Part shown: positions 7,770 to 14,360 of the stretch, piece after piece | Layout: every line of letters starts with the position of its first letter | How positions within the stretch are numbered: the stretch's first letter is position 1 | Assembly: GCA_934567745.1 (NCBI GenBank) | Contig: CAKTJM010000010.1 | Span: 1-24,095, forward strand | DNA: 24,095 bases | DNA from: an uncultured Eubacteriales bacterium | GTDB lineage: Bacteria; Bacillota; Clostridia; Oscillospirales; Oscillospiraceae | Direction: 5' to 3' | Translations under genes and position numbers: made by a program | Notes under the pieces: generated by a model | Databases searched by the model: none | The model's input: the letters and a program-made list of their open reading frames with translations, nothing else | What the model was told of the DNA's origin: nothing

Positions 7770-9170
7770 TCAGAACTGGAAATAGATGAACGGGTTGAAC
7801 GAGCTGGCCGCCAGTACCATCAGATCGATGGCCAGCAGGACCAGCGTCCCCGGCAGGACGACGGCATCCGGGATCGTCCGTCCCCGGCGCTCGGCCGCGC
7901 GGCGCAGCCAGTCGCCCAGCGGCAGGGCGCAGACGCCCCCCGCGACGAGGGCGGTCACCAGGATCGGGTCGCACAGCCCCGCCAGGAGCGCGATGCTCTC
8001 GGTGGTCCGGGCGGCCCCGCCGAACATCGCGGCGAGGAAGGCCCCGGCCTGCCCCAGGCTCTCCGCCCGGAAGAGCATGAAGCCCAGCGTCACGGCGAGC
8101 ATCGTGTAGACGTGCCCGATCGGGCGCGGCAGCCGCCGGTCCAGCCGGAGGAGGTCCTCCACCAGGAGCAGCAGCCCGTGCCACAGGCCCCAGCAGACGA
8201 AGGTCCAGTTGGCCCCGTGCCACAGGCCCGTGAGGAAGAAGACGAACAGCCGGTTCGCCCGCGCCCGCGCGGCCCCGTGCCGGTTCCCTCCGAGCGGGAT
8301 GTAGACATAGTCCCGGAACCACGAGGACAGGGAGACGTGCCACCGCCGCCAGAAGACCTTGATGGACGCGGCGGTGTAGGGGTGGAGGAAGTTCTCCCGG
8401 ATGCGGAAGCCGAAGACCCGGCCGAGACCGATGGCCATGTCGCTGTAGCCGGAGAAATCGAAGTAGATCTGGAGCGTATAGCACACCGCGCCCAGCCACG
8501 CGAGGGGGCAGTCGAGCTGGCCCGGCGCGAGGGCATACACCGCGTCGGCCGCCTGGCCGAGGGCGTTGGCGAGGAGGAGCTTCTTGCTCAGCCCGACGGT
8601 GAACCGCACGAGGCCGCTCGTGGTCCCCTCCGGCGTGACGGTCCGGTGGTCGAACTGGTCCGCGATGTCGCGGTACTGGACGATCGGCCCGGCCACGAGC
8701 TGGGGGAAGAGCGCCAGATAGAGCAGCACGCGCGCATAGCTGCGGCAGCTCTGCCGGTGGTCGCGCGAGACGTCGATGACGTAGGACATCCCCTGGAAGG
8801 TGAAGAAGGAGATGCCCACGGGCAGCGCGATGCCGGTGGGGGCGAAGGCGGTGCCGCAGACGGCGTTCACGATGGACAGGGCGAAATCGACGTATTTGAA
8901 CGCGAACAGGATCGCCAGATGGACCGTGAGCGCCCCGACGAGCGCACACCGCCCGACGCGCCCCGGCCGGACGACGAGCCGCCCCCCGGCCCAGCTCACC
9001 GCCGCCGAGACGAGCAGGATCGGCAGCCAGCCGAGCCGCCCGAAGGCGTAGAACACCAGGCTCGCGATGAGCAGCAGCCCGTTCTGCGCGCGCAGGGGCC
9101 GGATCCACCGCGAGAGCAGCAGGACCGCCGGGAGGAAGAAGCACAAAAAGGTCGCAGAGCTGAAGACCAT
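7770..9170 (-). CDS. MBOAT-family membrane O-acyltransferase (AlgI/DltB/PatA-like)
   Basis: A 466-residue polytopic membrane protein. The family marks are plain: FFTFQGMSYVID (~122-133), QIYFDFSGYSDMAIG (~234-248), RRWHVSLSSWFRDYVYIPLGG (~275-295) and LTGLWHGANWTF (~313-324) with His318, the residue essential in MBOAT enzymes, and His278. The family moves acyl groups, usually acetyl, from a cytoplasmic donor across the membrane. The ATG at 9170 is only 2 nt after the stop of the SLH gene and has no strong ribosome site of its own, so translation is probably coupled. It works with the DHHW protein downstream. DltB is less likely because no dltA, dltC or dltD neighbour is present. Confidence 0.93.
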   Translation of the reverse strand: MVFSSATFLCFFLPAVLLLSRWIRPLRAQNGLLLIASLVFYAFGRLGWLPILLVSAAVSWAGGRLVVRPGRVGRCALVGALTVHLAILFAFKYVDFALSIVNAVCGTAFAPTGIALPVGISFFTFQGMSYVIDVSRDHRQSCRSYARVLLYLALFPQLVAGPIVQYRDIADQFDHRTVTPEGTTSGLVRFTVGLSKKLLLANALGQAADAVYALAPGQLDCPLAWLGAVCYTLQIYFDFSGYSDMAIGLGRVFGFRIRENFLHPYTAASIKVFWRRWHVSLSSWFRDYVYIPLGGNRHGAARARANRLFVFFLTGLWHGANWTFVCWGLWHGLLLLVEDLLRLDRRLPRPIGHVYTMLAVTLGFMLFRAESLGQAGAFLAAMFGGAARTTESIALLAGLCDPILVTALVAGGVCALPLGDWLRRAAERRGRTIPDAVVLPGTLVLLAIDLMVLAASSFNPFIYFQF

Positions 9171-9172
9171 GG

Positions 9173-10822
9173 TCAGCTCGGGAAGTGGTAGAGGATGGGG
9201 GACGCGGCGGGGTCGAGGTCATAGAGGTCATAGTAATGACGGCTCGACGGGGCCACGCGGTAGAGGTAGGCGTACTCCAGCTCGGGGTCGAAGATCCGGC
9301 CGCCGATCATGACCCAGGCGTGGTCGGAATCGCGCGCGCCGCTGCCGCCGGAGATGGGCTGGGCGTCGTAGCCGAGCTGCCGCGCCATGTACAGGAAGGC
9401 GGCGGCGTAGGCATAGCAGTTGCCCTTATGGTTGGCGAAGAGGAAGCTCGCGCTCTCCTCGGTCCAGTCGGTGGAGCCGCGCGGATGGTGCGCGCGGGGG
9501 AGATAGGTGCAGTTGTCGCGCAGGTAGAGATAGCCCGCGCGGAGCTTCTCGCTCTGGCTCATCCCGTCGTTCACGCACAGGGCGAGGGTCTGGGCGACCT
9601 GCTCGTCCAAGACCGCGCTGCCGGAGGTATAGCGCCCGTCCGGGCCGAAGGTCAGGCTGCCCCAGGTCGTATCGCGCAGGACGGAGCCGTCCTCCGCCAG
9701 GCAGTAGAGCGCGCCGTCGATCTCCTGCGGACCGGCCCCGGTGAAGGGGATGGACCCGTCGGCGGCGACGTAGTATTCCTTCTCGCCGATCGTCTGGAAG
9801 CCGGGCGTGAGGGCCTGGAGCTGACCGTTCTCGTCGATCATCCGCAGGGCCGCGCCGACCTGCTGCAGGCCCGGCGCATAGCCGCAACTGCGGTAGGTCA
9901 GGTCGGTCCAGACCTCCTGGCCGTCGGCCATCTCATAGCTGTGGGGCTGAGCGGCCTCCATCACGGCGGCGTAATACCAGTCGGTGGGGGCGACGTCGGT
10001 GAAGAGGGCGACATGGGCCTCGGCGATGCGCGCCAGGGTCTGGGCGTCCCTGGCCGAGCGGCCGAGGACGGCGTCGAGCACGGTGACGGCCTCGGCGCGG
10101 GTGATGGTGCGGTCGGGGCCGAAGCTGCCGTCCTCATAGCCGTGGACCCAGCCCTTGGCGGCGGCGGAGACGATGGCGGCGCGCGCCCAGTGGTCGCCGG
10201 GGACGTCGGGGAAGGCGGCGTCGCTCTCGGCCAGCGGGTAGAACCGGGAGAGGATGGTGACGAACTCGGCGCGGGTGATGGTCCGGTTGGGGGCGAAGGT
10301 GCCGTCGGCGTAGCCGCCCACGATGCCCAGTTCGCTCAGGGCAGCGACGGCGTCGTGGTACCAGTCCCCGGCGGCGACGTCGGAGAAATCGGCGCTCTGC
10401 GTCCCCTCGGGGGCCTCGGCCAGGAGGGAGACGAGCATGGCGCAGGTCTCCGCGCGGGTCACGGAGGCGTTCGGGGCGAAGCGCGCCTCGCCCCGGCCGC
10501 TGACGAAGGTCCGGTGCTCGGTGGTCTCGAGCGCGGGCGGCGTCCTGGGCGTCTCAGGCTCCGCGGGCTCGTCCGCGTCCGGCGCGGCGGGGGCCGCAGG
10601 CTCCTCGGCCGGGGTGGTGGGGGCGGCATCGGCGGGAGCCGCGTCGGGCGTTTCGGCGGGGTCCGCCGCGGTGGTCTCATCAGGGGTCTCGACGGTCTCG
10701 GGGACCGCGGCGACGATCTCGGTGGGGACGGGATCGGCATCGGTGGGGCCGACGGCCCCGGCGGCGAAGGGTACGGTGCAGGCCAGGCACAGGAGCACGG
10801 CGGCCAGCCGCAGTTTGTCCAT
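9173..10822 (-). CDS. SLH-domain surface protein with C-terminal transglutaminase-like domain
   Basis: A 549-residue exported protein. After a signal peptide (~1-22) and an Ala/Pro/Glu/Thr-rich linker (~25-100) come SLH repeats: an incomplete one (~112-135), two full ones (~146-191 and ~203-249, each ending in a TRAE motif) and a degenerate one (~273-296). These normally bind pyruvylated wall polymers. Residues ~345-400 resemble choline-binding-type repeats. The C-terminal ~140 residues are transglutaminase-like with the full Cys469 (KGNCYAYA), His501 (SDHAWV), Asp512 (IFDPE) triad, so cross-linking or peptidase activity is possible. The ATG at 10822 has AAGGAG upstream; the frame stays open upstream through the promoter, which rules the longer form out. 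First gene of the surface operon. Confidence 0.88.
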   Translation of the reverse strand: MDKLRLAAVLLCLACTVPFAAGAVGPTDADPVPTEIVAAVPETVETPDETTAADPAETPDAAPADAAPTTPAEEPAAPAAPDADEPAEPETPRTPPALETTEHRTFVSGRGEARFAPNASVTRAETCAMLVSLLAEAPEGTQSADFSDVAAGDWYHDAVAALSELGIVGGYADGTFAPNRTITRAEFVTILSRFYPLAESDAAFPDVPGDHWARAAIVSAAAKGWVHGYEDGSFGPDRTITRAEAVTVLDAVLGRSARDAQTLARIAEAHVALFTDVAPTDWYYAAVMEAAQPHSYEMADGQEVWTDLTYRSCGYAPGLQQVGAALRMIDENGQLQALTPGFQTIGEKEYYVAADGSIPFTGAGPQEIDGALYCLAEDGSVLRDTTWGSLTFGPDGRYTSGSAVLDEQVAQTLALCVNDGMSQSEKLRAGYLYLRDNCTYLPRAHHPRGSTDWTEESASFLFANHKGNCYAYAAAFLYMARQLGYDAQPISGGSGARDSDHAWVMIGGRIFDPELEYAYLYRVAPSSRHYYDLYDLDPAASPILYHFPS

Positions 10823-10862
10823 GGAAGGTCTCTCCTTTTCTCTGTTTTTCGCAGTACCTTTT

Positions 10863-10891
10863 ATTATATAACATGTATTAGTCGATCGCAA
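10863..10891 (-). promoter_or_regulatory. Sigma-A promoter of the surface-gene operon
   Basis: On minus, TTGCGA (10886-10891), a 17-nt spacer and a perfect TATAAT (10863-10868). Transcription would begin near 10856, about 34 nt before the SLH gene ATG. Confidence 0.75.
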
Positions 10892-10929
10892 CCGTTTTCG
10901 GGGGTGGGGAAGGGGCGTCGAAAGGGACG

Positions 10930-11013
10930 AAAATGGGGGGGCAGCTCGTCGCATGCCCCCCCATTTTCCGGTGCAGCAGCAAAAGCTGCGCGTCTCCGCC
11001 AACTCCTTGCACC
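10930..11013 (-). other. Structured intergenic element with a G7/C7 hairpin
   Basis: Read on minus: GGTGCA (11008-11013) pairs with TGCACC (10970-10975) around an inner GCAGC-TTTT-GCTGC hairpin, then comes a perfect 14-bp stem (10930-10943 with 10954-10967) made of AAAATG, seven G and CA, which ends in ATTTTCG. The second hairpin could be a terminator. No gene or convincing promoter was found upstream on minus, and the SLH promoter lies beyond it. It may be the end of a small RNA, an insulator, or a dispersed structured repeat. Confidence 0.45.
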
Positions 11014-11042
11014 TGAAAATATGCACAAAGAAAATGTAGTAG

Positions 11043-11078
11043 ATTTTTACAAATTGCACGATCTATTTTTGTAAAAAT
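11043..11078. promoter_or_regulatory. Inverted repeat in A/T-rich intergenic DNA
   Basis: ATTTTTACAAA (11043-11053) and TTTGTAAAAAT (11068-11078) form a perfect 11-bp inverted repeat with a 14-nt spacer, ending 32 bp upstream of the -35 box of the small lipoprotein gene. It has the form of an operator for a dimeric regulator; the regulator is unknown. Confidence 0.4.
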
Positions 11079-11110
11079 AGGAAAAGTTGGATCGCGCTTG
11101 TTAAAAATGG

Positions 11111-11139
11111 TTGAAAAATACAGGGAAAAGTAGGATACT
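11111..11139 (+). promoter_or_regulatory. Promoter of the 52-residue lipoprotein gene
   Basis: TTGAAA (11111-11116), 17-nt spacer, GATACT (11134-11139). Transcription would begin near 11146, giving a leader of about 58 nt. Confidence 0.6.
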
Positions 11140-11203
11140 ATGGGAGTGATCGTGAGAAACGTGCAAAACACGCAAGTCAAGTAGATCGAAGGAGGAACCC
11201 ATC

Positions 11204-11362
11204 ATGAAGAAACTCGTCGCCCTGTGTGCCGCTCTGGTGCTGGCCGTCGCGATGCTCGCCGGCTGCAGCTCCGCCGATCCCGAGAACCCCTATGGCCAGG
11301 AGCCCGCTCCCATGAACGAGACCGGCGCGGAGACTTCCGCCGTCGTCGTCGAGGTCCTGTGA
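11204..11362 (+). CDS. Very small lipoprotein (52 residues)
   Basis: A short gene with every expected part: promoter at 11111-11139, GAAGGAGG eight nt before the ATG, and a terminator at 11395. The product starts MKKLVALCAALVLAVAMLAGC, here in two pieces MKKLVALCAA and LVLAVAMLAGC, a clear lipoprotein signal with lipidated Cys21. Only ~31 residues follow, rich in Glu, Pro, Ala and Val, with no recognisable domain. It may be a small membrane-tethered peptide, a wall spacer or a source of a lipoprotein-derived signal peptide; none of these can be shown. It is the only plus-strand gene between the surface cluster and hpf. No homologue is recognised. Confidence 0.75.
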   Translation: MKKLVALCAALVLAVAMLAGCSSADPENPYGQEPAPMNETGAETSAVVVEVL

Positions 11363-11394
11363 GGACCGACGGGACCATCCCAAGAAAATGATCC

Positions 11395-11424
11395 GCCCCG
11401 GACCGAATGGTCCGGGGCGTCGTT
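11395..11424. terminator. Bidirectional terminator between the small lipoprotein gene and hpf
   Basis: A perfect 10-bp stem (11395-11404 with 11409-11418) with loop GAAT, then GTCGTTTT on plus. On minus the hairpin leads into CATTTTCTT, so it also serves hpf, which converges on it. The CCCCGGAC...GTCCGGGG theme recurs at 21593-21623 and 22652-22678. Confidence 0.8.
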
Positions 11425-11455
11425 TTATCGGCAGGGCTCTGCCGGTAGGAGCGGA

Positions 11456-12001
11456 TCAGTCGTGGTCGACGATGATGCCGTAGCCACCGTCGTTGCGCTT
11501 GTACACCACGGAGAAAGCGCCGCCCTCATCGTCGTTGCGGAACGCGAAGAACGTGTGATCGACGAGGTTCATCTGCAGGATGGCTTCCTCGACCGTCATG
11601 GGACGGAAGAAGAACTTCTTCGAGCGCATCAGCTGATAGGCAGGCTCCTCGGCCTCGTCGGTCTCCGGCACGAAGACGGTCTCGTCGGGGACGGCCTCGA
11701 AGGCCTCCTTGCGCAGACGCTTCTCCAGGCGGGACTTGTTCTTGCGCAGCTGACGCTCGATGGATGCCACGGCGGCGTCGATGGTGACAAACATGTCGGA
11801 GGTGCTCTCTGCCACGCGGATGATGGTGGGGCCGGAACGGATCGTCACTTCGAGCATGTTGCGGCCCTTCTCGACACTGAAGACGACGGAGACCTCAGGC
11901 TCGGTCTTGAAGTAGCGCTCCAGCTTGCCGATCTTCTTCTCGGCGTAGGCGTGCACCCGGTTGGGGATGTTCACTTTCTTGTCGGTAAAGGTGAACTTCA
12001 T
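11456..12001 (-). CDS. hpf: Ribosome hibernation promoting factor, long form
   Basis: Binds the 30S decoding region and joins two 70S ribosomes into an inactive 100S dimer in stationary phase or stress. The 181-residue product has the two parts of long HPF: an S30AE/RaiA domain (~1-100, starting MKFTFTDKKVNI and containing EKKIGKLERYF and EVTI) and, after an acidic linker (~103-122), the C-terminal dimerisation domain (~124-180) with KKFFFRPMTVEEAILQM and HTFFAFRN, both hallmark motifs. The ATG at 12001 has AAAGGAG upstream; the longer open frame would run through the promoter. It is a single-gene unit with its own promoter at 12068-12096. Also called raiA or yvyD in other bacteria. Confidence 0.96.
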   Translation of the reverse strand: MKFTFTDKKVNIPNRVHAYAEKKIGKLERYFKTEPEVSVVFSVEKGRNMLEVTIRSGPTIIRVAESTSDMFVTIDAAVASIERQLRKNKSRLEKRLRKEAFEAVPDETVFVPETDEAEEPAYQLMRSKKFFFRPMTVEEAILQMNLVDHTFFAFRNDDEGGAFSVVYKRNDGGYGIIVDHD

Positions 12002-12067
12002 GGTTGTCAGCTCCTTTCTTTGGCACATAAGGGGCGGGGGAGATGGTCCCCCCCCTCTCACGACCCT

Positions 12068-12096
12068 AGTATACCATAGCATGACGGAAAAGTCAC
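12068..12096 (-). promoter_or_regulatory. Promoter of hpf
   Basis: On minus, GTGACT (12091-12096), a 17-nt spacer and TATACT (12068-12073) preceded by TGG (extended -10). Transcription would start near 12061. A sigma-B-like GTTT...GGGTAA site was not seen. DNA from 12097 to 12234 holds no gene I would defend. Confidence 0.6.
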
Positions 12097-12234
12097 GCCT
12101 TTTTGCAGAATTTCCCGCAGATGAGCCGTCTCCCTCGACACCGTCCGCTTGGTCTCGCGGCGGCGGCGTGCTATCCTTGGGACAACGGTGGGGGAGGCTC
12201 CCGCCGCGGCATCGTTCATTCCATTCTCCTGCTT

Positions 12235-12258
12235 GGCGCTCCTCATCTGAGGAGCGCC
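12235..12258 (-). terminator. Hairpin behind the membrane regulator gene
   Basis: A perfect 11-bp stem (12235-12245 with 12248-12258) ten nt after the stop codon of the XRE-type gene on minus. No U-run follows on minus; on plus CCTTTCTCT follows. Position suggests termination or mRNA end protection. Confidence 0.5.
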
Positions 12259-12268
12259 CTTTCTCTGT

Positions 12269-12964
12269 TCAAGACGGTCCGTCCTGCCCCCGCCGCCGCA
12301 GCAGGCGGGCGAGCGCGTAGACCGCCGCGCCGACGGCGAGATAGGCCGCCGCGTGGACATGCGGGACGCAGTAGTCGATCGGCCCATGGAGGGGATCGGT
12401 CAGGGCGAACGGCAGCGGCGGGACCAGCAGCGCGCCGAGGGCCAGCCCCAGCCAGCGCCCGATCGACCGCGGCGGCATCGGCGACCGCGCCGTCAGCAGC
12501 AGGACGACGAGCAGCGCCGCCCCGATGCCCGCCGTGAGCAGCAGCGCGCCGTCCACCCCGGCCCAGGCGTCCGTGAGCCGCAGGTGCGTTTGCAGATAGA
12601 GCGCGGTCCCGTCGTCCACGGAGAACTGCGCCGACCGCTCCCCCGGCGCGAGGAGGGGGAAGAAGCGGTCCGCCGCCCATAGGAGGATCGGTCCGGCCAG
12701 GCTCAGGACGAAGAGGACCGCCAGGAGGACCCACGCCGCGACCCGGATCCGCCGGTGATCGCGGGGATCCGGCCCGTAGAGGAGGGCCATGAGGTCCGTA
12801 CCGTAGAGGGCGCACAGGGCCGTGAGGGCCTCCAGGTCCGGGCGGGTGCGGTCGGACTCGTAGCTGGAGACCGTCTGCCGCGTCACGTTGAGCCGCGCGG
12901 CGACCTGCTCCTGGGTCAGCCCGCGGGCCTGCCGCAGGCGCTTGAGCTCCTTGCCGATGGACAT
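12269..12964 (-). CDS. XRE-family transcriptional regulator with C-terminal membrane domain
   Basis: A 231-residue protein. Residues 4-60 are a clear Cro/C1-type helix-turn-helix (IGKELKRLRQARGLTQEQVA, then RQTVSSYESDRTRPDLEAL). The rest is hydrophobic with about four membrane segments (~73-96, ~138-158, ~170-188, ~203-222) and a soluble loop (~98-135) between the first two. Such DNA-binding proteins fixed to the membrane are common in Clostridia and may sense envelope stress; the signal here is unknown. The ATG at 12964 is certain because GGAGGTGATGAC directly precedes it. Single-gene unit with a promoter at 12983-13011. Its targets may include its own promoter, but no operator was identified. 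Confidence 0.88.
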   Translation of the reverse strand: MSIGKELKRLRQARGLTQEQVAARLNVTRQTVSSYESDRTRPDLEALTALCALYGTDLMALLYGPDPRDHRRIRVAAWVLLAVLFVLSLAGPILLWAADRFFPLLAPGERSAQFSVDDGTALYLQTHLRLTDAWAGVDGALLLTAGIGAALLVVLLLTARSPMPPRSIGRWLGLALGALLVPPLPFALTDPLHGPIDYCVPHVHAAAYLAVGAAVYALARLLRRRGQDGPS

Positions 12965-12982
12965 GTCATCACCTCCGCGCTC

Positions 12983-13011
12983 AGGATAGCGCATCCCCCG
13001 CGCCGCGTCAA
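12983..13011 (-). promoter_or_regulatory. Promoter of the XRE-type regulator gene
   Basis: On minus, TTGACG (13006-13011), a 17-nt spacer and TATCCT (12983-12988). Transcription would begin near 12976, so the leader is only about 12 nt and holds little more than the ribosome site. Confidence 0.55.
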
Positions 13012-13095
13012 GCAACGATCCGTTGCGCGTTGGGGGAGAGGGGGGGGAGGGACGTTCTGGATACGACGTGTGTGTGCTCTGCATCGTGGTGGGCG

Positions 13096-13235
13096 CCCTC
13101 TCAGTCTGCTTCGCAGACAGCTCTCCCGGAGGGAGAGCTCCTTGGGTGGGTGAGCCGCTCCTGCGCATGAAGAGGATCCGCGCAGCGAGCTCCCCCTCTG
13201 GGGGAGCTGTCACGGCAACGCCGTGACTGAGAGGG
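13096..13235. repeat. Inverted pair of ~50-nt palindromic dispersed repeats (A and B)
   Basis: Copy A (13096-13145, plus) and copy B (13187-13235, minus) share the plan CCCTCTCAGTC, a variable short hairpin (TCTGC-TTC-GCAGA in A; TCACGGC-GTT-GCCGTGA in B), then GACAGCTC and a second hairpin of C and G runs (CTCCCGGAGGGAG type). The variable stems keep pairing while changing sequence, a sign that structure is selected. The whole span 13012-13450 has no gene. Similar palindromic units are abundant in gut Clostridia, as I recall; no transposase is linked. Confidence 0.75.
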
Positions 13236-13300
13236 TGAACCCGCGAGGCAGCTCCATCGATCGCCACGTGCGGAAGCACTACGCTCCAGAGGGGACCTGA

Positions 13301-13436
13301 CTCCCTCTGACGAGGGAGGTCCGCGCAGCGGACTGAGGGAGAGATCAGTAGAGCGACGGCTTCCTAGGGCCAGGCTCGCGTATCTCTCCCTCCGTCTCGG
13401 CTGACGCCGAGCCACCTCCCTCGTCAGAGGGAGGCT
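13301..13436. repeat. Inverted pair of ~50-nt palindromic dispersed repeats (C and D)
   Basis: Copy C (13301-13344, minus) and copy D (13382-13436, plus) both contain ATCTCTCCCTC, a GTC junction, a variable hairpin (TCCGC-GCA-GCGGA in C; CTCGGC-TGAC-GCCGAG in D) and the hairpin CCTCCCTCGTCAGAGGGAG. They are a variant of the A/B repeats. Placed head to head, C and D can also pair with each other as a larger cruciform. A fifth copy is at 15231-15283. Confidence 0.75.
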
Positions 13437-13451
13437 CCGCGAGGCGCACAA

Positions 13452-13483
13452 AAAACGAGAGGACCTCACGGTCCTCTCGTTTT
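13452..13483 (-). terminator. Terminator of the yabP-yabQ-divIC-S1 run
   Basis: A perfect 14-bp stem including the A/T flanks (core 13455-13465 with 13470-13480), loop TCAC. On minus the descending arm runs into six T, 17 nt after the S1-domain gene stop, so it ends that operon. Confidence 0.85.
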
Positions 13484-13500
13484 GTCTCGTATTTGTCCGC

Positions 13501-14025
13501 TCAGCGGTGCCCGCTCCGGCGGGAGCTGCGCTTCTCGCCCATCTTCAGGTCGGAGAGCTTGCTGTCGGACGCCTGCATGAACTGCTTCAGGCGCGCCTCG
13601 AAGTCGGCGGGGCCGGCCTCCTGGGGCTGCGCAGGCTGGCCGCGCCAGCCGCCGCGGCCGGAGGGACGCGGGCCGTGCGGACGATCGCCGCCGTTGCCGC
13701 CGCCATTGCCGCCGTTGCCGCGGCTGCGGAAGTCCGGACGGCCGCCGCCCTGGCGCTCACGCGGGCCGTTCTGCGGACGGGGAGGGGGCGGGGTCGCCTT
13801 CTTGATGGATAGATTGATGCGCCCTGCGTCGTCGATGCCCACCACCTTGACCTTGACCTCCTGGCCCTCGGTCAAGAAGTCGCGCACCTCTGCCACATAG
13901 GTGTGCGCGATCTCGGAGATGTGGACCAGACCGGACCGGCCGCCGGGCAGCGTCACGAACGCGCCGAACTTGGTGATGCTCTTGATGCTTCCTTCCAGGA
14001 TCGCACCTACACTGATTTCCGCCAT
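13501..14025 (-). CDS. S1-domain RNA-binding protein (YabR-like)
   Basis: A 174-residue protein with one S1 domain (~2-75: GAILEGSIKSITKFGAFVTL, GLVHISEIA, GQEVKVKVVGID, GRINLSIKKA), a glycine/arginine/proline-rich disordered stretch (~80-135) and a basic tail containing FEARLKQFMQASDSKLSDLK. It follows divIC by 56 nt, the position held by yabR in Bacillus subtilis, so the two are likely the same family. The general role is binding RNA, perhaps with ribosomes; the exact job is not known. The ATG at 14025 is used; GGAGGAT lies rather far (11 nt) upstream. An in-frame TTG three codons earlier is too close to that site. Confidence 0.87.
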   Translation of the reverse strand: MAEISVGAILEGSIKSITKFGAFVTLPGGRSGLVHISEIAHTYVAEVRDFLTEGQEVKVKVVGIDDAGRINLSIKKATPPPPRPQNGPRERQGGGRPDFRSRGNGGNGGGNGGDRPHGPRPSGRGGWRGQPAQPQEAGPADFEARLKQFMQASDSKLSDLKMGEKRSSRRSGHR

Positions 14026-14081
14026 ATGTACCAAAGATCCTCCTCGTCGTATTATCTGGCTATCCAAAGCGCTCTCTGCGC

Positions 14082-14360
14082 TCAGTCTGTGATGTAATAC
14101 ACCCGGTCATGCGGGGAGACCAGGTCCAGCTCCTCCTGCGCGATGTCGAGCAGGAAGGATGCGTCGTCCCGGTTCTCGATCGCGTTGGCCAGCTCCGTGT
14201 TGTCCTGGGTCTGCTGGACGATCTGCTCGTTCAGCGAGGCCGCCTCGAGATGGGCCGCACCGATCTTCTGCTGCACCCGCACCAGGCCGAAGACCAGGTA
14301 CGCCAGCAGGACCAGCAGCACGATCTTACCGATCCACCCAGCCTGTTTCGTTCGGAACAC
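14082..14360 (-). CDS. divIC: Septum formation initiator, DivIC/FtsB-like
   Basis: A small bitopic membrane protein of the division complex that works with FtsL/DivIB-type partners. With the start used it has 92 residues: a short cytoplasmic end, one membrane helix (~11-27, KIVLLVLLAYLVFGLV), and a coiled coil (~28-70, QQKIGAAHLEAASLNEQI) ending in the family-like AQEELDLVSPHDRVYYI. The GTG at 14360 is preferred because AGGGAG lies eight nt upstream; a TTG at 14408 would give 108 residues with an alanine-rich lead and no well-placed ribosome site. The gene overlaps the end of yabQ. The order yabP-yabQ-divIC-S1 strongly supports the call. Confidence 0.85.
   Translation of the reverse strand: MFRTKQAGWIGKIVLLVLLAYLVFGLVRVQQKIGAAHLEAASLNEQIVQQTQDNTELANAIENRDDASFLLDIAQEELDLVSPHDRVYYITD

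Noticed and set aside
10878..11180. Overlapping minus-strand frames of ~70-100 codons above the SLH gene
   Set aside because: They cover the SLH promoter, the G7/C7 hairpin and the plus-strand lipoprotein promoter, have no ribosome sites, and their translations are low in coding character.
12058..12219. A 53-codon minus-strand frame starting at 12219 with AGGAG upstream, just above hpf
   Set aside because: It runs straight through the hpf promoter (12068-12096), shows no recognisable motif, and has no terminator or neighbour that supports it. The ribosome site alone is not enough; conservation in relatives could revive it.
13096..13436. The palindromic repeats as a CRISPR array
   Set aside because: Units are in alternating orientation, unevenly spaced and not identical, and no cas gene is near.
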